Shown here in pieces: positions 28,583 to 37,197 of a DNA stretch of 64,000 nucleotides. The DNA is from Paenisporosarcina sp. HGH0030 (GTDB lineage: Bacteria > Bacillota > Bacilli > Bacillales_A > Planococcaceae): NCBI RefSeq assembly GCF_000411295.1, contig NZ_KE150421.1, forward strand, positions 69,265 through 133,264, written 5' to 3'. The position numbers were made by a program, and so were the translations under genes. The first letter of the stretch is position 1. Each line of letters starts with the position of its first letter. The notes under the pieces are model-generated. The model was not told the DNA's origin. It made no database searches and saw nothing but the letters and a program-made list of their open reading frames with translations.

Positions 28583-29425
28583 TTAAAAATCAAAGTTGTC
28601 AGGGTCTGGTCCTACTCGATGATTTTGATTTAGCTCATCAATTCGCTGCATCTCTTCTTTTGTTAGTTCGAAGTCAAATACAGTTGAGTTCTCAACAATT
28701 CGATATTCTTTCGTGGATTTTGGAATGGTTACAACACCATTTTGTAAATCCCATCGTAAAATAATTTGGGCAATGGTCTTGTTATACTTATTTGCCATTT
28801 CTTGTAATACTAGATTATCTAATAATTGACCTTGCATTAAAGGTGACCAAGCTTCTAACTGAATTCCATGTTCTTGACAAAAGGCTTGAATTTCTTTCTG
28901 AGTTAAACGTGGATGGTATTCTACCTGGTTAACCATCGGTTTAATTTCAGCATCGTTCATTAAGTCCTCCAGATGGTGGACTTGGAAGTTACTTACTCCA
29001 ATAGCCTTTACTCTTCCTTCTTTATAAAGAGTCTCTAATGCACGCCAAGCTTCCTTATATTTACCTTCTACTGGCCAGTGAATAAGGTATAAATCTAAAT
29101 ACTCAAGATTAAGTTTCTTTAGGCTTGTTTCATAAGCTACTATAGTTGATTCGTAACCTAAGTCAGAATTCCAAACTTTCGATGTTATAAATAGTTCTTC
29201 TCTTGGGATACCTGCTTCATTTATCCCTTCTCGAATAGCTTGTCCAACTCCTTCTTCATTTTCATAAATAGCTGCTGTATCAATACTACGATACCCATGT
29301 TTGATTGCAAATTTAACGGCATTAACCAGTTCAGGGCCTTCTTCTACTTTAAACACCCCAATTCCAAACCAAGGCATTTTTACACCATTATGCAAAGTAG
29401 TTGTATCTTGTATGTTTTTAATCAT
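28583..29425 (-). CDS. ytbE: Aldo/keto reductase
   Basis: 280 residues with the complete AKR tetrad: Asp49, Tyr54, Lys83 (ITSKVWN) and His116 (LIHWP), plus the NADPH site IPKSTKEYRI. It belongs to the AKR5 group of small-aldehyde and methylglyoxal reductases. Gene order (MFS transporter then reductase, divergent HxlR regulator) equals ytbD-ytbE/ytcD of B. subtilis, hence the symbol. TTTGGAGG ribosome site. Substrate not determined. Confidence 0.87.
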   Translation of the reverse strand: MIKNIQDTTTLHNGVKMPWFGIGVFKVEEGPELVNAVKFAIKHGYRSIDTAAIYENEEGVGQAIREGINEAGIPREELFITSKVWNSDLGYESTIVAYETSLKKLNLEYLDLYLIHWPVEGKYKEAWRALETLYKEGRVKAIGVSNFQVHHLEDLMNDAEIKPMVNQVEYHPRLTQKEIQAFCQEHGIQLEAWSPLMQGQLLDNLVLQEMANKYNKTIAQIILRWDLQNGVVTIPKSTKEYRIVENSTVFDFELTKEEMQRIDELNQNHRVGPDPDNFDF

Positions 29426-29499
29426 TATAAATAAACCTCCAAATTTTTATTATGAGAAATGAGATCGTTCTATATTTGGTGATTTCACACATTTATTAC

Positions 29500-30711
29500 T
29501 TAGGAAACCACCTCCTTCAATTTATCCCCTTTTTGGTCTTTTCTTTCAAGGAATGCACTCCAACCTGCAAGGATGGCAGCTATCAGTACCATAAGTGCTC
29601 CTACCCAAGAGGTGTGAATCAGTCCAATAGAGTCTGTGATAATACCACCTAAGTAGGATCCAATTGCAATTCCAGCGTTAAACGCAGCAATATTGATGGC
29701 CGACGCCATATCTACTCCAGTAGGTACAAATCGTTCTGCTAACATGACCACATACACTTGTAATCCCGGCACATTCATAAAAGCTAGAACCCCCATTAAG
29801 AAAATGGTAATCAATCCTGCTATTTTAAATGGTGCCGTAAACATCAGGATAAATAGTATCACCGCTTGTACAATAAACATGTAAAATAATGCTCTAATCG
29901 GATTGTGATTAGACAGCTTTCCACCCACCATGTTGCCAATAGCGATCGCAATACCATAAACAAGAAGAATCACAGCAACTGTTCCTTCTTTATATCCTGT
30001 TATTTCCTGTAGTATCGGTGATAGATAAGTAAAGACAACGAATGTTCCTCCATAACCTAAGGCAGTAATCATAAATAAAAGTAATAAGCGACCATTTGTT
30101 ACTAATTTGAACTGATCACGAAACGTTGTACGAGTACCTTTTCGTAAACTAGATGGAATCAGGATACTATTCGCGATTAAGGCTATAACTCCGATGACAA
30201 TGATGATGATAAAGGCCATTCTCCAACCAAATTGTTGTCCAATTAATGTTCCCAATGGTACACCTGTTACAGTTGCTACCGTGAGTCCTGAAAACATAAT
30301 GGATATGGCACTAGCTCTTCGATTTTCCGGTACTAAATCTGCAGCGATGGTAGAGCCAATGGACATAAAAACTCCATGTGAAAAGGCAGAAATAACACGA
30401 GCAACAAGTAACACACCAATGCTTGTCGCACTAGCAGCAATACTATTGCCTATAATAAAAATAACCATAATCCAAAGTAGTAATGATTTTCGTGACATAC
30501 TAGAGGTAATGGATGTTAGAATAGGTGCCCCAAATGTTACTCCTAATGCATATAAGGAAACTGTTAAGCCTGCTGTCGTAACAGATATTTGTAAATCATT
30601 CGCTATTAATGGTAATAGGCCTACACTGATAAATTCTGTTGTTCCTATTGCAAATGCACTAATAGCTAAGGCTAACAGTGCTAATGTACTTTGTTTTTTA
30701 TCTAAAGGCAT
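29500..30711 (-). CDS. ytbD: MFS efflux transporter, DHA1/AraJ type
   Basis: 403 residues, twelve hydrophobic segments. The opening LALLALAISAFAIGTTEFISVGLLP is the signature of the AraJ/YdhP-like sugar or drug exporters. AAGGAGGAG ribosome site. Followed after 74 bases by the reductase gene, in one operon. Likely exports the same class of compounds that the reductase detoxifies, under the divergent HxlR regulator. Confidence 0.87.
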   Translation of the reverse strand: MPLDKKQSTLALLALAISAFAIGTTEFISVGLLPLIANDLQISVTTAGLTVSLYALGVTFGAPILTSITSSMSRKSLLLWIMVIFIIGNSIAASATSIGVLLVARVISAFSHGVFMSIGSTIAADLVPENRRASAISIMFSGLTVATVTGVPLGTLIGQQFGWRMAFIIIIVIGVIALIANSILIPSSLRKGTRTTFRDQFKLVTNGRLLLLFMITALGYGGTFVVFTYLSPILQEITGYKEGTVAVILLVYGIAIAIGNMVGGKLSNHNPIRALFYMFIVQAVILFILMFTAPFKIAGLITIFLMGVLAFMNVPGLQVYVVMLAERFVPTGVDMASAINIAAFNAGIAIGSYLGGIITDSIGLIHTSWVGALMVLIAAILAGWSAFLERKDQKGDKLKEVVS

Positions 30712-30839
30712 TTTTCTCCTCCTTAATAATTTGGTAATGTATGAACGATCTTGTTTTAAGTAAACTAAATAATAATTACATTAAAACTCAACCGATAAAT
30801 GCTATTATGGTACATATGAATTAAATAGAGAAGTACGCA

Positions 30840-30866
30840 CTTAAAAGTACTATAGGTACTTTTAAG
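30840..30866. promoter_or_regulatory. Probable HxlR-type operator
   Basis: Perfect inverted repeat CTTAAAAGTAC / GTACTTTTAAG with a five-base spacer TATAG, 26 bases before the ytcD start in the divergent ytbD-ytcD region. Size and symmetry fit a dimeric HxlR regulator site controlling both directions. Confidence 0.65.
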
Positions 30867-30892
30867 TTCCTATGCATGAGGAGAAATTATAT

Positions 30893-31264
30893 ATGAAGAA
30901 AAAGAAATACAATATTTCAGTAGAAGCGACGCTAGAAGTGATAGGAGGAAAGTGGAAATGTGTGATTCTATGCCATTTAACACACGGTAAGAAACGAACA
31001 AGTGAATTGAAACGTCTTATGCCAGATATTACACAGAAGATGTTAACCCAACAATTACGCGAATTAGAGGTAGATGGAGTCATTAATAGAATTGTTTATA
31101 ATCAAATTCCTCCAAAAGTGGAGTATGAGCTAAGTGAATATGGATGGAGCTTACAAGGTATCTTAAATTCACTATGTACATGGGGAGAAAAGCATATTAT
31201 CAAAGTGTATGGCGATACATTTGATGTCCTGGAAGAGAACGTTCTAAATGAACATCTAAAATAA
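30893..31264 (+). CDS. ytcD: HxlR-family transcriptional regulator
   Basis: 123 residues from ATG 30893 with TGAGGAG in front. Winged-helix HxlR fold: TLEVIGGKWKCVILCHLTHG, TSELKRLMPDITQKMLTQQLRELE (recognition helix) and the wing YNQIPPKVEYELSEYG. Divergent from ytbD-ytbE as in B. subtilis. It usually represses its neighbours until electrophiles such as quinones or aldehydes act. A single Cys (Cys22) follows the WK pair, where some members sense oxidants. Confidence 0.88.
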   Translation: MKKKKYNISVEATLEVIGGKWKCVILCHLTHGKKRTSELKRLMPDITQKMLTQQLRELEVDGVINRIVYNQIPPKVEYELSEYGWSLQGILNSLCTWGEKHIIKVYGDTFDVLEENVLNEHLK

Positions 31265-31779
31265 TGAACTAGGGAATTTGAAAATATTTCTTTCTTATTC
31301 TGTATATAACAACCTATCAGAGGCTGCTGTATCAGAATTGTTACTTGCTTTGCTATCCTTCTATGGTTCAGAAGCGATCCTGATAAACATATGATTCGGA
31401 AAAATTGTGCTACCAATAGGAAAAACGTTTAGGGTTTTTAAAAAAGGCTGTTTTCTAAATGATTGTTGTTTTTGGATGGGGTAGAAGCCTGAATCAAGGA
31501 AAAAGAGCAAAAGCGGCAACTTTAATGGGTTTAAGTGACCGAAATCTGAAATGGAGACGAACCGGTCACTGTTACTTTATACTATATTTCTTAAATGAAT
31601 AAGAAAAACCTCAATTAGATATATCACGGAGAACCGTACCATAAGTAAGTGCGGTTAGAGGAAAGGGACTTTTAGCAGCCTAACATAATAAGGTCGGCTT
31701 TTTATGAACTTAAAGGGATTGGACACATCCAATCCCTTTAAATGTATGCCACAGTAATACATCGCTATTAGTCACTAGA
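31265..31779. other. Intergenic stretch with relic sequence
   Basis: No credible gene. A 47-codon frame from 31459 (MIVVFGWGRSLNQG...) has no ribosome site. GAACCGTACC...GTGCGGTTAGAGG at about 31630 recalls conserved 3' parts of group II introns or IS elements but is too short to assign. A terminator (AAAGGGATTGGA / TCCAATCCCTTT) at 31712-31740 serves the VanZ-like gene. Confidence 0.4.
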
Positions 31780-32700
31780 TTACTCCCACCAATGCTTTAG
31801 TTCTGTGAAGTCTACATCCCATAGTTTTATGTTACCAGTAATAACTATGGTCATTTCTTTCGTCTCGTAAAATAGTGGGATTTCTAATGGCATTTCCAAT
31901 GTTCCTGGTTCTGTTAAGTATTCCTCATCTATTTGAATTCTTACACCATCATCCGTATATATGGTTACTTTACCCTTAAATTCCTCAGTATCTGGAATGC
32001 CAAGGTTTAGATAAAAAATTAGCTCTTCTTTCCCTTCAACATTATAAGTATAGGTTTGGCTAGTATTCCCTTCATTACTGTACAAGTTGAATTGGGGTTC
32101 TATTGTATCGCCAGCTATAGTGAAGTGTGGAATATCTTTCATTAGTGGCTTCTTCCCCTTCGTTTCCTCGATATGCTGTAAAGGTTGTTTAGAACTTACG
32201 CGCTTATCTAAAATCTCAGAGACGCACATTACACAAACTAACAGTAGAATAGCAGCTGAGCAAGAGGCAATGAGCTTCCTACAAGTCAATTTTGATGTGA
32301 AACCAACTTTGTAGACAACATAGCCTATTATTGCACCTATTGTATTTGAAATAATATCGTCAGCATCAAAGGTTCCGAGATACATTAAAGGTTGTAGTAT
32401 TTCTAATCCAAGAATTACGATAATAAACCAGCCTATAAATTTTCCAAAGTTAACTTGTTTTAATAAAGGAAACAGGATACCAAAGGGGATGAATGCCGCT
32501 ATATTTCCAAAGTCGTACAACCAAGAAAACCGGAAACTAGGGAAATTTAAAGGGACGCTTGATGGAATAATTAGAAATTCATAACCTGCATCCATGTAAT
32601 TACTTCTATGATCTAGGCGATTAAAATAGAAAAACATAAAATATAAAGTAAGAGCCGTATACATAATTGTAATCGTGGTAATTAAATGTTGCTTTTTCAT
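31780..32700 (-). CDS. VanZ-family membrane protein with extracytoplasmic C-terminal domain
   Basis: 306 residues, GGAGGAAAG site before ATG. The VanZ core spans about residues 1-165: four or five helices with FNRLDHRSN, GNIAAFIPFGILFPLL and the motif LQPLMYLGTFDADDIISNTIGAIIGY. VanZ homologues give low-level teicoplanin resistance in enterococci; most family members have no known function. The C-terminal 140 residues form a beta-rich outer domain (DTIEPQFNLYSNEGN...). Flanked by gene-poor DNA. Confidence 0.8.
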   Translation of the reverse strand: MKKQHLITTITIMYTALTLYFMFFYFNRLDHRSNYMDAGYEFLIIPSSVPLNFPSFRFSWLYDFGNIAAFIPFGILFPLLKQVNFGKFIGWFIIVILGLEILQPLMYLGTFDADDIISNTIGAIIGYVVYKVGFTSKLTCRKLIASCSAAILLLVCVMCVSEILDKRVSSKQPLQHIEETKGKKPLMKDIPHFTIAGDTIEPQFNLYSNEGNTSQTYTYNVEGKEELIFYLNLGIPDTEEFKGKVTIYTDDGVRIQIDEEYLTEPGTLEMPLEIPLFYETKEMTIVITGNIKLWDVDFTELKHWWE

Positions 32701-33738
32701 TTACTTTCCTCCGCGTAAAATAGAATAATAAATATCATTGTAGCTGTTTAAAATGACTTTTGAGTGACAATTTAAGGTGTTCAGTGGATAACTATAAATA
32801 TATTAACACTGTCTAAAGACAAAAATTGAGCTTAAAGAGGAGTTTGTCATCTCCATTATTCAGATAACAAACTCCTTTTTGATTACTTTATTTAGTGATT
32901 AGCGTAACTTAATTAAAGCTAGCAATCAGTTTTCCAGTGACCTCTCTATAGTATGGAATATATAAAAATTAAAGGTTTTGATTAAACTTTTTTCAAAAGA
33001 CAAAAATTAGTCGTACTGATATATCAACGTTCTTACCATATTTTTAATCAAACTTTTTTATAAAGCTACATAATGAGATAGAAAAAGCACCCACAATTTG
33101 TGAGCGACTAAATGTTTCATTCTCCTGTTTTCATGAACGTTCGTATTTCTTCAATTCATTTTTCAAGACAATAAAAAGCACCTCCGAAGAGATGCATTAG
33201 TTCAAATAAGTATTCACGGATAGTAGCCATGTCCATTATTAGTACATTCAGGTCTAGGACCATTACTTCGTGTTCGTCTTGAGCACTTGCTCCCGTAGCA
33301 AAAGATAAACTCAATAGTAATAGAGTTCCTGTAGCTACTTACAATAATCTCTTTTTCTTTTTCATAATTTCCATCCTCCGTTTTTAGAAATTATTGTGTT
33401 ACATTATACAATATTTTCTAAATACCTTTTTATTTATTAGAATTTTTAAACTTTTATAAAGGAAACTTAGAAAGTAGTCTGTAGTTTTGAAACAAAGTTG
33501 CGATGTTTTGTTAACAGGCAGACGTAATCTAGCAAAGGGGTAGCGTCAGGGAAATGCGGATTTACAACGTTAAGGAAATCCTCATATTAAAAAACCTAAT
33601 TTCTCAATAAATGCTGGGAAATTAGGCTTTTTTCGTTACTACATTAAAGCGCCCTTTTATTGAATAAGAATTTTCTTCAAATATTTTTACTTCAGTAATG
33701 TATATTTCAGCAAAGGCTTTTTATAAAACGTCACTTAC
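32701..33738. other. One-kilobase stretch with a dead peptide gene and terminators
   Basis: Apart from the pseudogene at 33156-33365 I see two terminator-like hairpins. One is at 32836-32881 (GAGTTTGTCATCT / AGATAACAAACTC with T-run) and one at 33587-33636 (AAACCTAATTTC / GAAATTAGGC with T-run). The rest is AT-rich without frames. Confidence 0.45.
33156..33365 (-). pseudogene. Secreted small-peptide gene, inactivated
   Basis: After GGAGG, ATG AAA AAG AAA AAG AGA TTA TTG is followed by an in-frame TAA (33339-33341). Beyond it the same frame reads VATGTLLLLSLSFATGASAQ, an ideal signal peptide with an Ala-x-Ala site. In the next frame the region after it reads RSNGPRPECTNNGHGYYP-stop (33214). 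So the ancestral product was probably a secreted 15-25-residue peptide, now broken by a nonsense codon and a frameshift. Confidence 0.5.
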
Positions 33739-34191
33739 TTATTTGTTACCGAGTTGTTCCGCCAAACCGATTAGAAGTCCTTCGATTCCACGAATGTAGC
33801 AGAGCCGATACGAGTCCTCGTACTGAACCACTTCGCCAACGAGCTGAGCACCATACTTAGTGAGTCTGGATACCATTTCGTCAATGTCTTCAACGGTGAA
33901 CATGACGCGTAGATAACCGAGGGCGTTTACAGGAGCAGTCCGGTGATCTGATATAGTAGCTGGGGTGAGAAATCGCGAAAGTTCAAGTCGGCTGTGGCCA
34001 TCTGGGGTAACCATCATAGCAATCTCTACGCACTGAGAACCCAATCCGGTTACGCGACCAGCCCATTCACCTTCGACAGTGGCTCGCCCTTCGAGGTTCA
34101 AGCCAATCTCCTCGAAGAAAGAGATTGCGTCATCAAGGGATTCTACAACGATGCCGACATTGTCCATTCTTAGTAATTTGTTTTTTGCCAT
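33739..34191 (-). CDS. VOC-family (glyoxalase/bleomycin-resistance-like) protein
   Basis: 150 residues, AAGGAGATAAG before ATG 34191. Two beta-alpha-beta3 modules: MDNVGIVVESLDDAISFFEEIGL ... and YLRVMFTVEDIDEMVSRLTKYGAQLVGEV ... IRGIEGLLIGLAEQL. Conserved metal-ligand positions of VOC enzymes (first-strand His, last-strand Glu) are only partly met: Asp replaces the first His. It may therefore be a non-glyoxalase member. Substrate unknown. Confidence 0.8.
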   Translation of the reverse strand: MAKNKLLRMDNVGIVVESLDDAISFFEEIGLNLEGRATVEGEWAGRVTGLGSQCVEIAMMVTPDGHSRLELSRFLTPATISDHRTAPVNALGYLRVMFTVEDIDEMVSRLTKYGAQLVGEVVQYEDSYRLCYIRGIEGLLIGLAEQLGNK

Positions 34192-34654
34192 AGTCTTATC
34201 TCCTTATGTGTAAAAATTTATTATCTGATCATCTTCATAATTATTCTATTAAAAAGTTACAAATTCCTTCCAAACAAAAAACACCTTGTCACAGTATAGG
34301 AAAATGTGAAATTGGGTTTTGGTGTATGTCATATAACATCTTGTTAACGAACAACACTTCGTAAACCCTCTACTATTGGAATAATCGCGAACCTTATTTC
34401 GTGAATGCCATCATATTCGATACCGTAGTTGCTATTCGATAAAACAACTTCGACTTCCCCACAAAATATTCCTACCCTGTACTCCATTAAATGGCCCTTT
34501 AATGGAATAAGGAACGATTATTGTTTCTCTTTGGGGTTGCTTAGGCAACTCTTTTTTCTAATTAAACTAACGGGGCAGGTTACTGCAATAAGAAGGAGTA
34601 ACCTATTCACATCTCGAATTAATTAAATGGATAAAAAAGAAAGAGGGGAAATAT
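34192..34654. other. Intergenic run-up to the cassette array
   Basis: Short hairpin around 34260-34330 only. The first composite repeat of the array starts at 34484; no gene seen. Confidence 0.4.
34484..34592 (+). repeat. Composite cassette boundary 1 (A palindrome, terminator, B palindrome)
   Basis: A-type hairpin CCATTAAA / TTTAATGG in a diverged form, terminator GGGTTGCTTAGGCAACTC plus T-run, then the B palindrome AAACTAACGGGGCAGGTTAC with TTATTGCA-type outer arm. Directly precedes the gene at 34655. Confidence 0.65.
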
Positions 34655-35032
34655 GTGTTTATTATTCTTGTAAAGTTTCTATTACCTGCTATTTTGTTGT
34701 TTTACCTTCTTCTTAGAATTTTAGATAAAAAAGATAGTAAATCAAAATCGACACTTGTTTTATTAATAACATCATTGGTCTTTAATACAGCATTAGCACA
34801 AAACTATAATCACAGCTTAATTCCATACCCAGAAAGGGATGGCTAGTCTGTTTCCAACTCGTTGGCATATTATGTTTTTGGTGAAGACCATTTTGGACAC
34901 TGGAACTCCGATTTATTTAGGACTGGATATGAAATTTCAATCAACGTTTCGATGATATTGTTGGTTATATATATTGGTTGTTTAATATTTGAACGTAGAA
35001 AAAAAGGCAAAGAGTACATCCTTTACAATTGA
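34655..35032 (+). pseudogene. Cassette gene for a two-helix membrane protein, in-frame amber stop
   Basis: GTG start 34655 after GAGGGGAAA. The frame has an N-terminal membrane segment and stops at TAG 34844-34846 after 63 residues (...SLIPYPERDG). Without that stop it runs a further 61 residues in the same frame, SVSNSLAYYVFGEDHFGHWN ... MILLVIYIGCLIFERRKKGKEYILYN, ending at 35032, with a second membrane segment and a basic tail. So the original product was about 125 residues. Not recognised. Either dead or read through. Confidence 0.65.
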
Positions 35033-35043
35033 ATTGAAATTCC

Positions 35044-35135
35044 TTATTCAACTAACGGACGCTTTAGTTAAAGATCGTGGAGTTGCTTGGGCAGCTCTTT
35101 TTTCTTATTAAACTAACGGGGCAGGTTAGCAAAAG
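35044..35135 (+). repeat. Composite cassette boundary 2
   Basis: A palindrome TTCAACTAA / TTTAGTTAA around CGGACGC (35044-35074), terminator GAGTTGCTTGGGCAGCTC with six T, B palindrome TTAAACTAAC / GGTTAGC around GGGGCAG (35104-35135). Confidence 0.8.
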
Positions 35136-35192
35136 AACCGATTCATGATTATAAAAAACGTAGTTAGGTTTTATCTTAGAAAGGAATTTTAA

Positions 35193-35414
35193 ATGGAAAG
35201 TATTTTATTATTAATTTTCGGTGTAGGATTTATTGCTTTTGGGATTAGACACAATAAAAATATTCACAAAGAAGAAGGTTTTGGTCATAGTGGTTCAATT
35301 ATTCTTGAATTTATTACAAGTTGGACAGATAAATTACCATATTGGTTTACAAAAACAATTTATTTATTGATTGGGCTTGGGTGTCTGATTGGCAGTTCTC
35401 TTACATATTATTAA
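35193..35414 (+). CDS. Cassette gene: small membrane protein, unknown
   Basis: 73 residues, GAAAGGAA before ATG. Two hydrophobic segments (SILLLIFGVGFIAFGI at 3-18 and TIYLLIGLGCLIGSSLTYY at 55-73) join a short soluble loop with HKEEGFGHSG. Single gene between two composite repeats. Family not recognised. Confidence 0.7.
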   Translation: MESILLLIFGVGFIAFGIRHNKNIHKEEGFGHSGSIILEFITSWTDKLPYWFTKTIYLLIGLGCLIGSSLTYY

Positions 35415-35430
35415 GGAGATTGTGAAGGAT

Positions 35431-35525
35431 TCTACTTAAACTAACGGGTGCTTTAGTTAAAGATCATCGGGTTGTTATGCAGCCCTTTTTCTTATTAAAC
35501 TAACGAGGCAGGTTAGTTGAAGAAG
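35431..35525 (+). repeat. Composite cassette boundary 3
   Basis: A palindrome AAACTAA / TTTAGTTAA around CGGGTGC, terminator GGGTTGTTATGCAGCCC with T-run, B palindrome AAACTAAC / GTTAGTTGAAGAA with core GAGGCAG (one base off the usual GGGGCAG). Confidence 0.8.
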
Positions 35526-35585
35526 AATCAAGATGTAATTTAATTAAAAGGAAAAAATACACGTCAATAGGAAAGTGGTGTTCAG

Positions 35586-35993
35586 ATGTCTCGTGCAGGG
35601 TTAGATAAGCTGAGGATTTTAGAGATATCCAAAGATAAAATAGGTAGATATGTGAAATTCAGGGCAACTCTTGCTGATGGCACATTAGATTTTCGATGCG
35701 AATTAGATGCTTTAACATATAAACACTTAAGAGAATCAGTTTCAAAAAAGTATTTTGACTCACTTGCTTCAGGTTACCAATACGATTTAATTCTTAATAT
35801 TCAACAAAATCTAAATGATAATCCTGATTTACCCTTTAAAGGAAAAATAAGATGTACACAAGGCAATCGAGCAATTCAAGTAGAATTTCCTTGCTCCGAA
35901 AGATTTGCCGGAAATATAAATTGGTTTACAATGGAAGTTAAAACTACAAAAGACATTCAACATTTAGAATGGACAAGGTTTTCTTTAGATTAA
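35586..35993 (+). CDS. Cassette gene: soluble protein, unknown
   Basis: 135 residues, ATG 35586 after GAAAGTGGTG. Opens MSRAGLDKLRILEISKDKIG; alternating hydrophobic pattern and pairs such as KGKIRCTQGNRAIQVEFPC suggest a beta-rich fold. No signal peptide. One of two genes in this cassette; the only array interval with two. Not recognised. Confidence 0.7.
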   Translation: MSRAGLDKLRILEISKDKIGRYVKFRATLADGTLDFRCELDALTYKHLRESVSKKYFDSLASGYQYDLILNIQQNLNDNPDLPFKGKIRCTQGNRAIQVEFPCSERFAGNINWFTMEVKTTKDIQHLEWTRFSLD

Positions 35994-36076
35994 AAGGACC
36001 AGTAAGAGTGTCAAATAAAGCGAAGTATTTTTGGATGATCTAGCTTTTTACAATAACCGTTAAAGAGGTGAATTTA

Positions 36077-36505
36077 ATGAGTGAGTGTATTTATATTAAT
36101 AATATTGATTCTACTCCGGAATGGAAGAAGATTTTAACTACAGTTATCGAATATAGTGATGAATTTGCAATTGTGTTTCCGAATGGTGAATATGATGCAG
36201 ATAACCCTTTATTAGCAGGAATGCTTGATTTTAAAAATCTTCCTAATATCAGCGTTTCTCCTTGGCCTAATATGAAAGACAGTAGTGTCTATAGAGCGGA
36301 ACTTAATGATACTTCAAGGAACTTAATTCTTAATTACACACTAAATGATACGTTTGATTCCCTTTGGAATTTCAGCTTATACAAAGGAGATTTAGAAGTC
36401 TTAAACGTAGCAGATTTCAGTGAATGCTTCATATACCCTGATCCTGAAGTGATAATGTTGGTAACCCAAAATGGTATAGATTTGAGCCGATTTGACAAAT
36501 GGTAA
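36077..36505 (+). CDS. Cassette gene: soluble protein, unknown
   Basis: 142 residues, ATG 36077 seven bases after AAAGAGGTG (an in-frame GTG at 36068 lies inside that site). Acidic, with WNFSLYKGDLEVLNVADFSE near residue 98. It begins 84 bases after the previous gene without a palindrome between, so the two probably share a transcript or came in as one unit. Recalls immunity or Imm-type small acidic proteins in composition, but no motif supports that. Confidence 0.7.
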   Translation: MSECIYINNIDSTPEWKKILTTVIEYSDEFAIVFPNGEYDADNPLLAGMLDFKNLPNISVSPWPNMKDSSVYRAELNDTSRNLILNYTLNDTFDSLWNFSLYKGDLEVLNVADFSECFIYPDPEVIMLVTQNGIDLSRFDKW

Positions 36506-36528
36506 TCAGGGATTATGATTATTTTTTC

Positions 36529-36619
36529 TTCTTCAACTAACGGGTGCTTTAGTTGAAGAACATCGGGCTGCGTAAGCAGCTTTTTCTTATTGAACTAACG
36601 GGGCAGGTTAGTTGAACAA
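36529..36619 (+). repeat. Composite cassette boundary 4 (most complete)
   Basis: A palindrome: perfect 12-base arms TTCTTCAACTAA / TTAGTTGAAGAA around CGGGTGCT (36529-36560). Terminator GGGCTGCGTAAGCAGC plus T-run. B palindrome: arms TTGAACTAAC / GTTAGTTGAA around GGGGCAG (36590-36619). Best example of the repeat unit, 91 bases end to end. Confidence 0.9.
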
Positions 36620-36690
36620 AAAGGTGAGAATTCATCTCTCTATTATGTCGAATTTGATTCATATTGTGAAAGAATGAGGAGGGGTTATAA

Positions 36691-36903
36691 TTGGCTAATA
36701 AATATTGTCCTATATGTGGAGAGGAAAACGAATGTATGACAGGAAGAGTAGAACACGGTAACTGCTGGTGTGATACAGAAGGCGTATTTCCTATTGGAAT
36801 CTTTGAGTTAGTTCCTACAGAGAGTATAAGGAAGAATTGTATATGTGAAAAATGTGTAAATAAATATAGGGACGAAGCGAAAATAAAGAAAGATATGTTG
36901 TGA
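36691..36903 (+). CDS. Cassette gene: Cys-rich CWC-family small protein
   Basis: 70 residues from TTG 36691 after GAGGAGGGG. Motif CPICGEENEC ... GNCWCDT ... CICEKCVNKY gives eight Cys arranged as in the 'cysteine-rich CWC' family, probably a zinc-binding fold. Role unknown. Complete, with its own boundary repeats. Confidence 0.8.
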   Translation: MANKYCPICGEENECMTGRVEHGNCWCDTEGVFPIGIFELVPTESIRKNCICEKCVNKYRDEAKIKKDML

Positions 36904-36940
36904 ACAATACGAAGAATTTATGCAATATAAGAAAATGTGC

Positions 36941-36973
36941 TTGTTTAACTAAACGGTAGCTTTAGTTGAAGAA
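36941..36973 (+). repeat. Cassette A palindrome
   Basis: TTTAACTAAA / CTTTAGTTGAA arms around CGGTAG, followed by terminator CGGCTGCCTTTTACAGGGCAG and seven T. The B palindrome is not adjacent here but comes 145 bases later. Confidence 0.75.
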
Positions 36974-37118
36974 CCGGCTGCCTTTTACAGGGCAGTCTTT
37001 TTTTATGAACCTAGTTAGATACTTCCCAATCGGGATGTATGTCAACCTAGGATGTATACGTGATACAATCCAGTTGAGTAAGTGAATCGAGCTTTAACGG
37101 ACGGATCATCTAGTTTCT

Positions 37119-37150
37119 TGTTCTACTAACGGGGCAGGTTAGTTGAATAA
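37119..37150 (+). repeat. Cassette B palindrome
   Basis: TTCTACTAAC / GTTAGTTGAATAA around GGGGCAG. Precedes the gene at 37198 by 47 bases. The 145 bases before it hold a remnant A-like string (GAGCTTTAACGGACGG), suggesting loss of a cassette here. Confidence 0.75.
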
Positions 37151-37197
37151 GGATTCTTTATTGAATAAATATATAACATTTAGGAGGATTAAATAGA

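Noticed and set aside
31459-31602. 47-codon frame and GAACCGTACC-type hairpin
   Set aside because: Too short to assign to an IS or group II intron; no catalytic part left.
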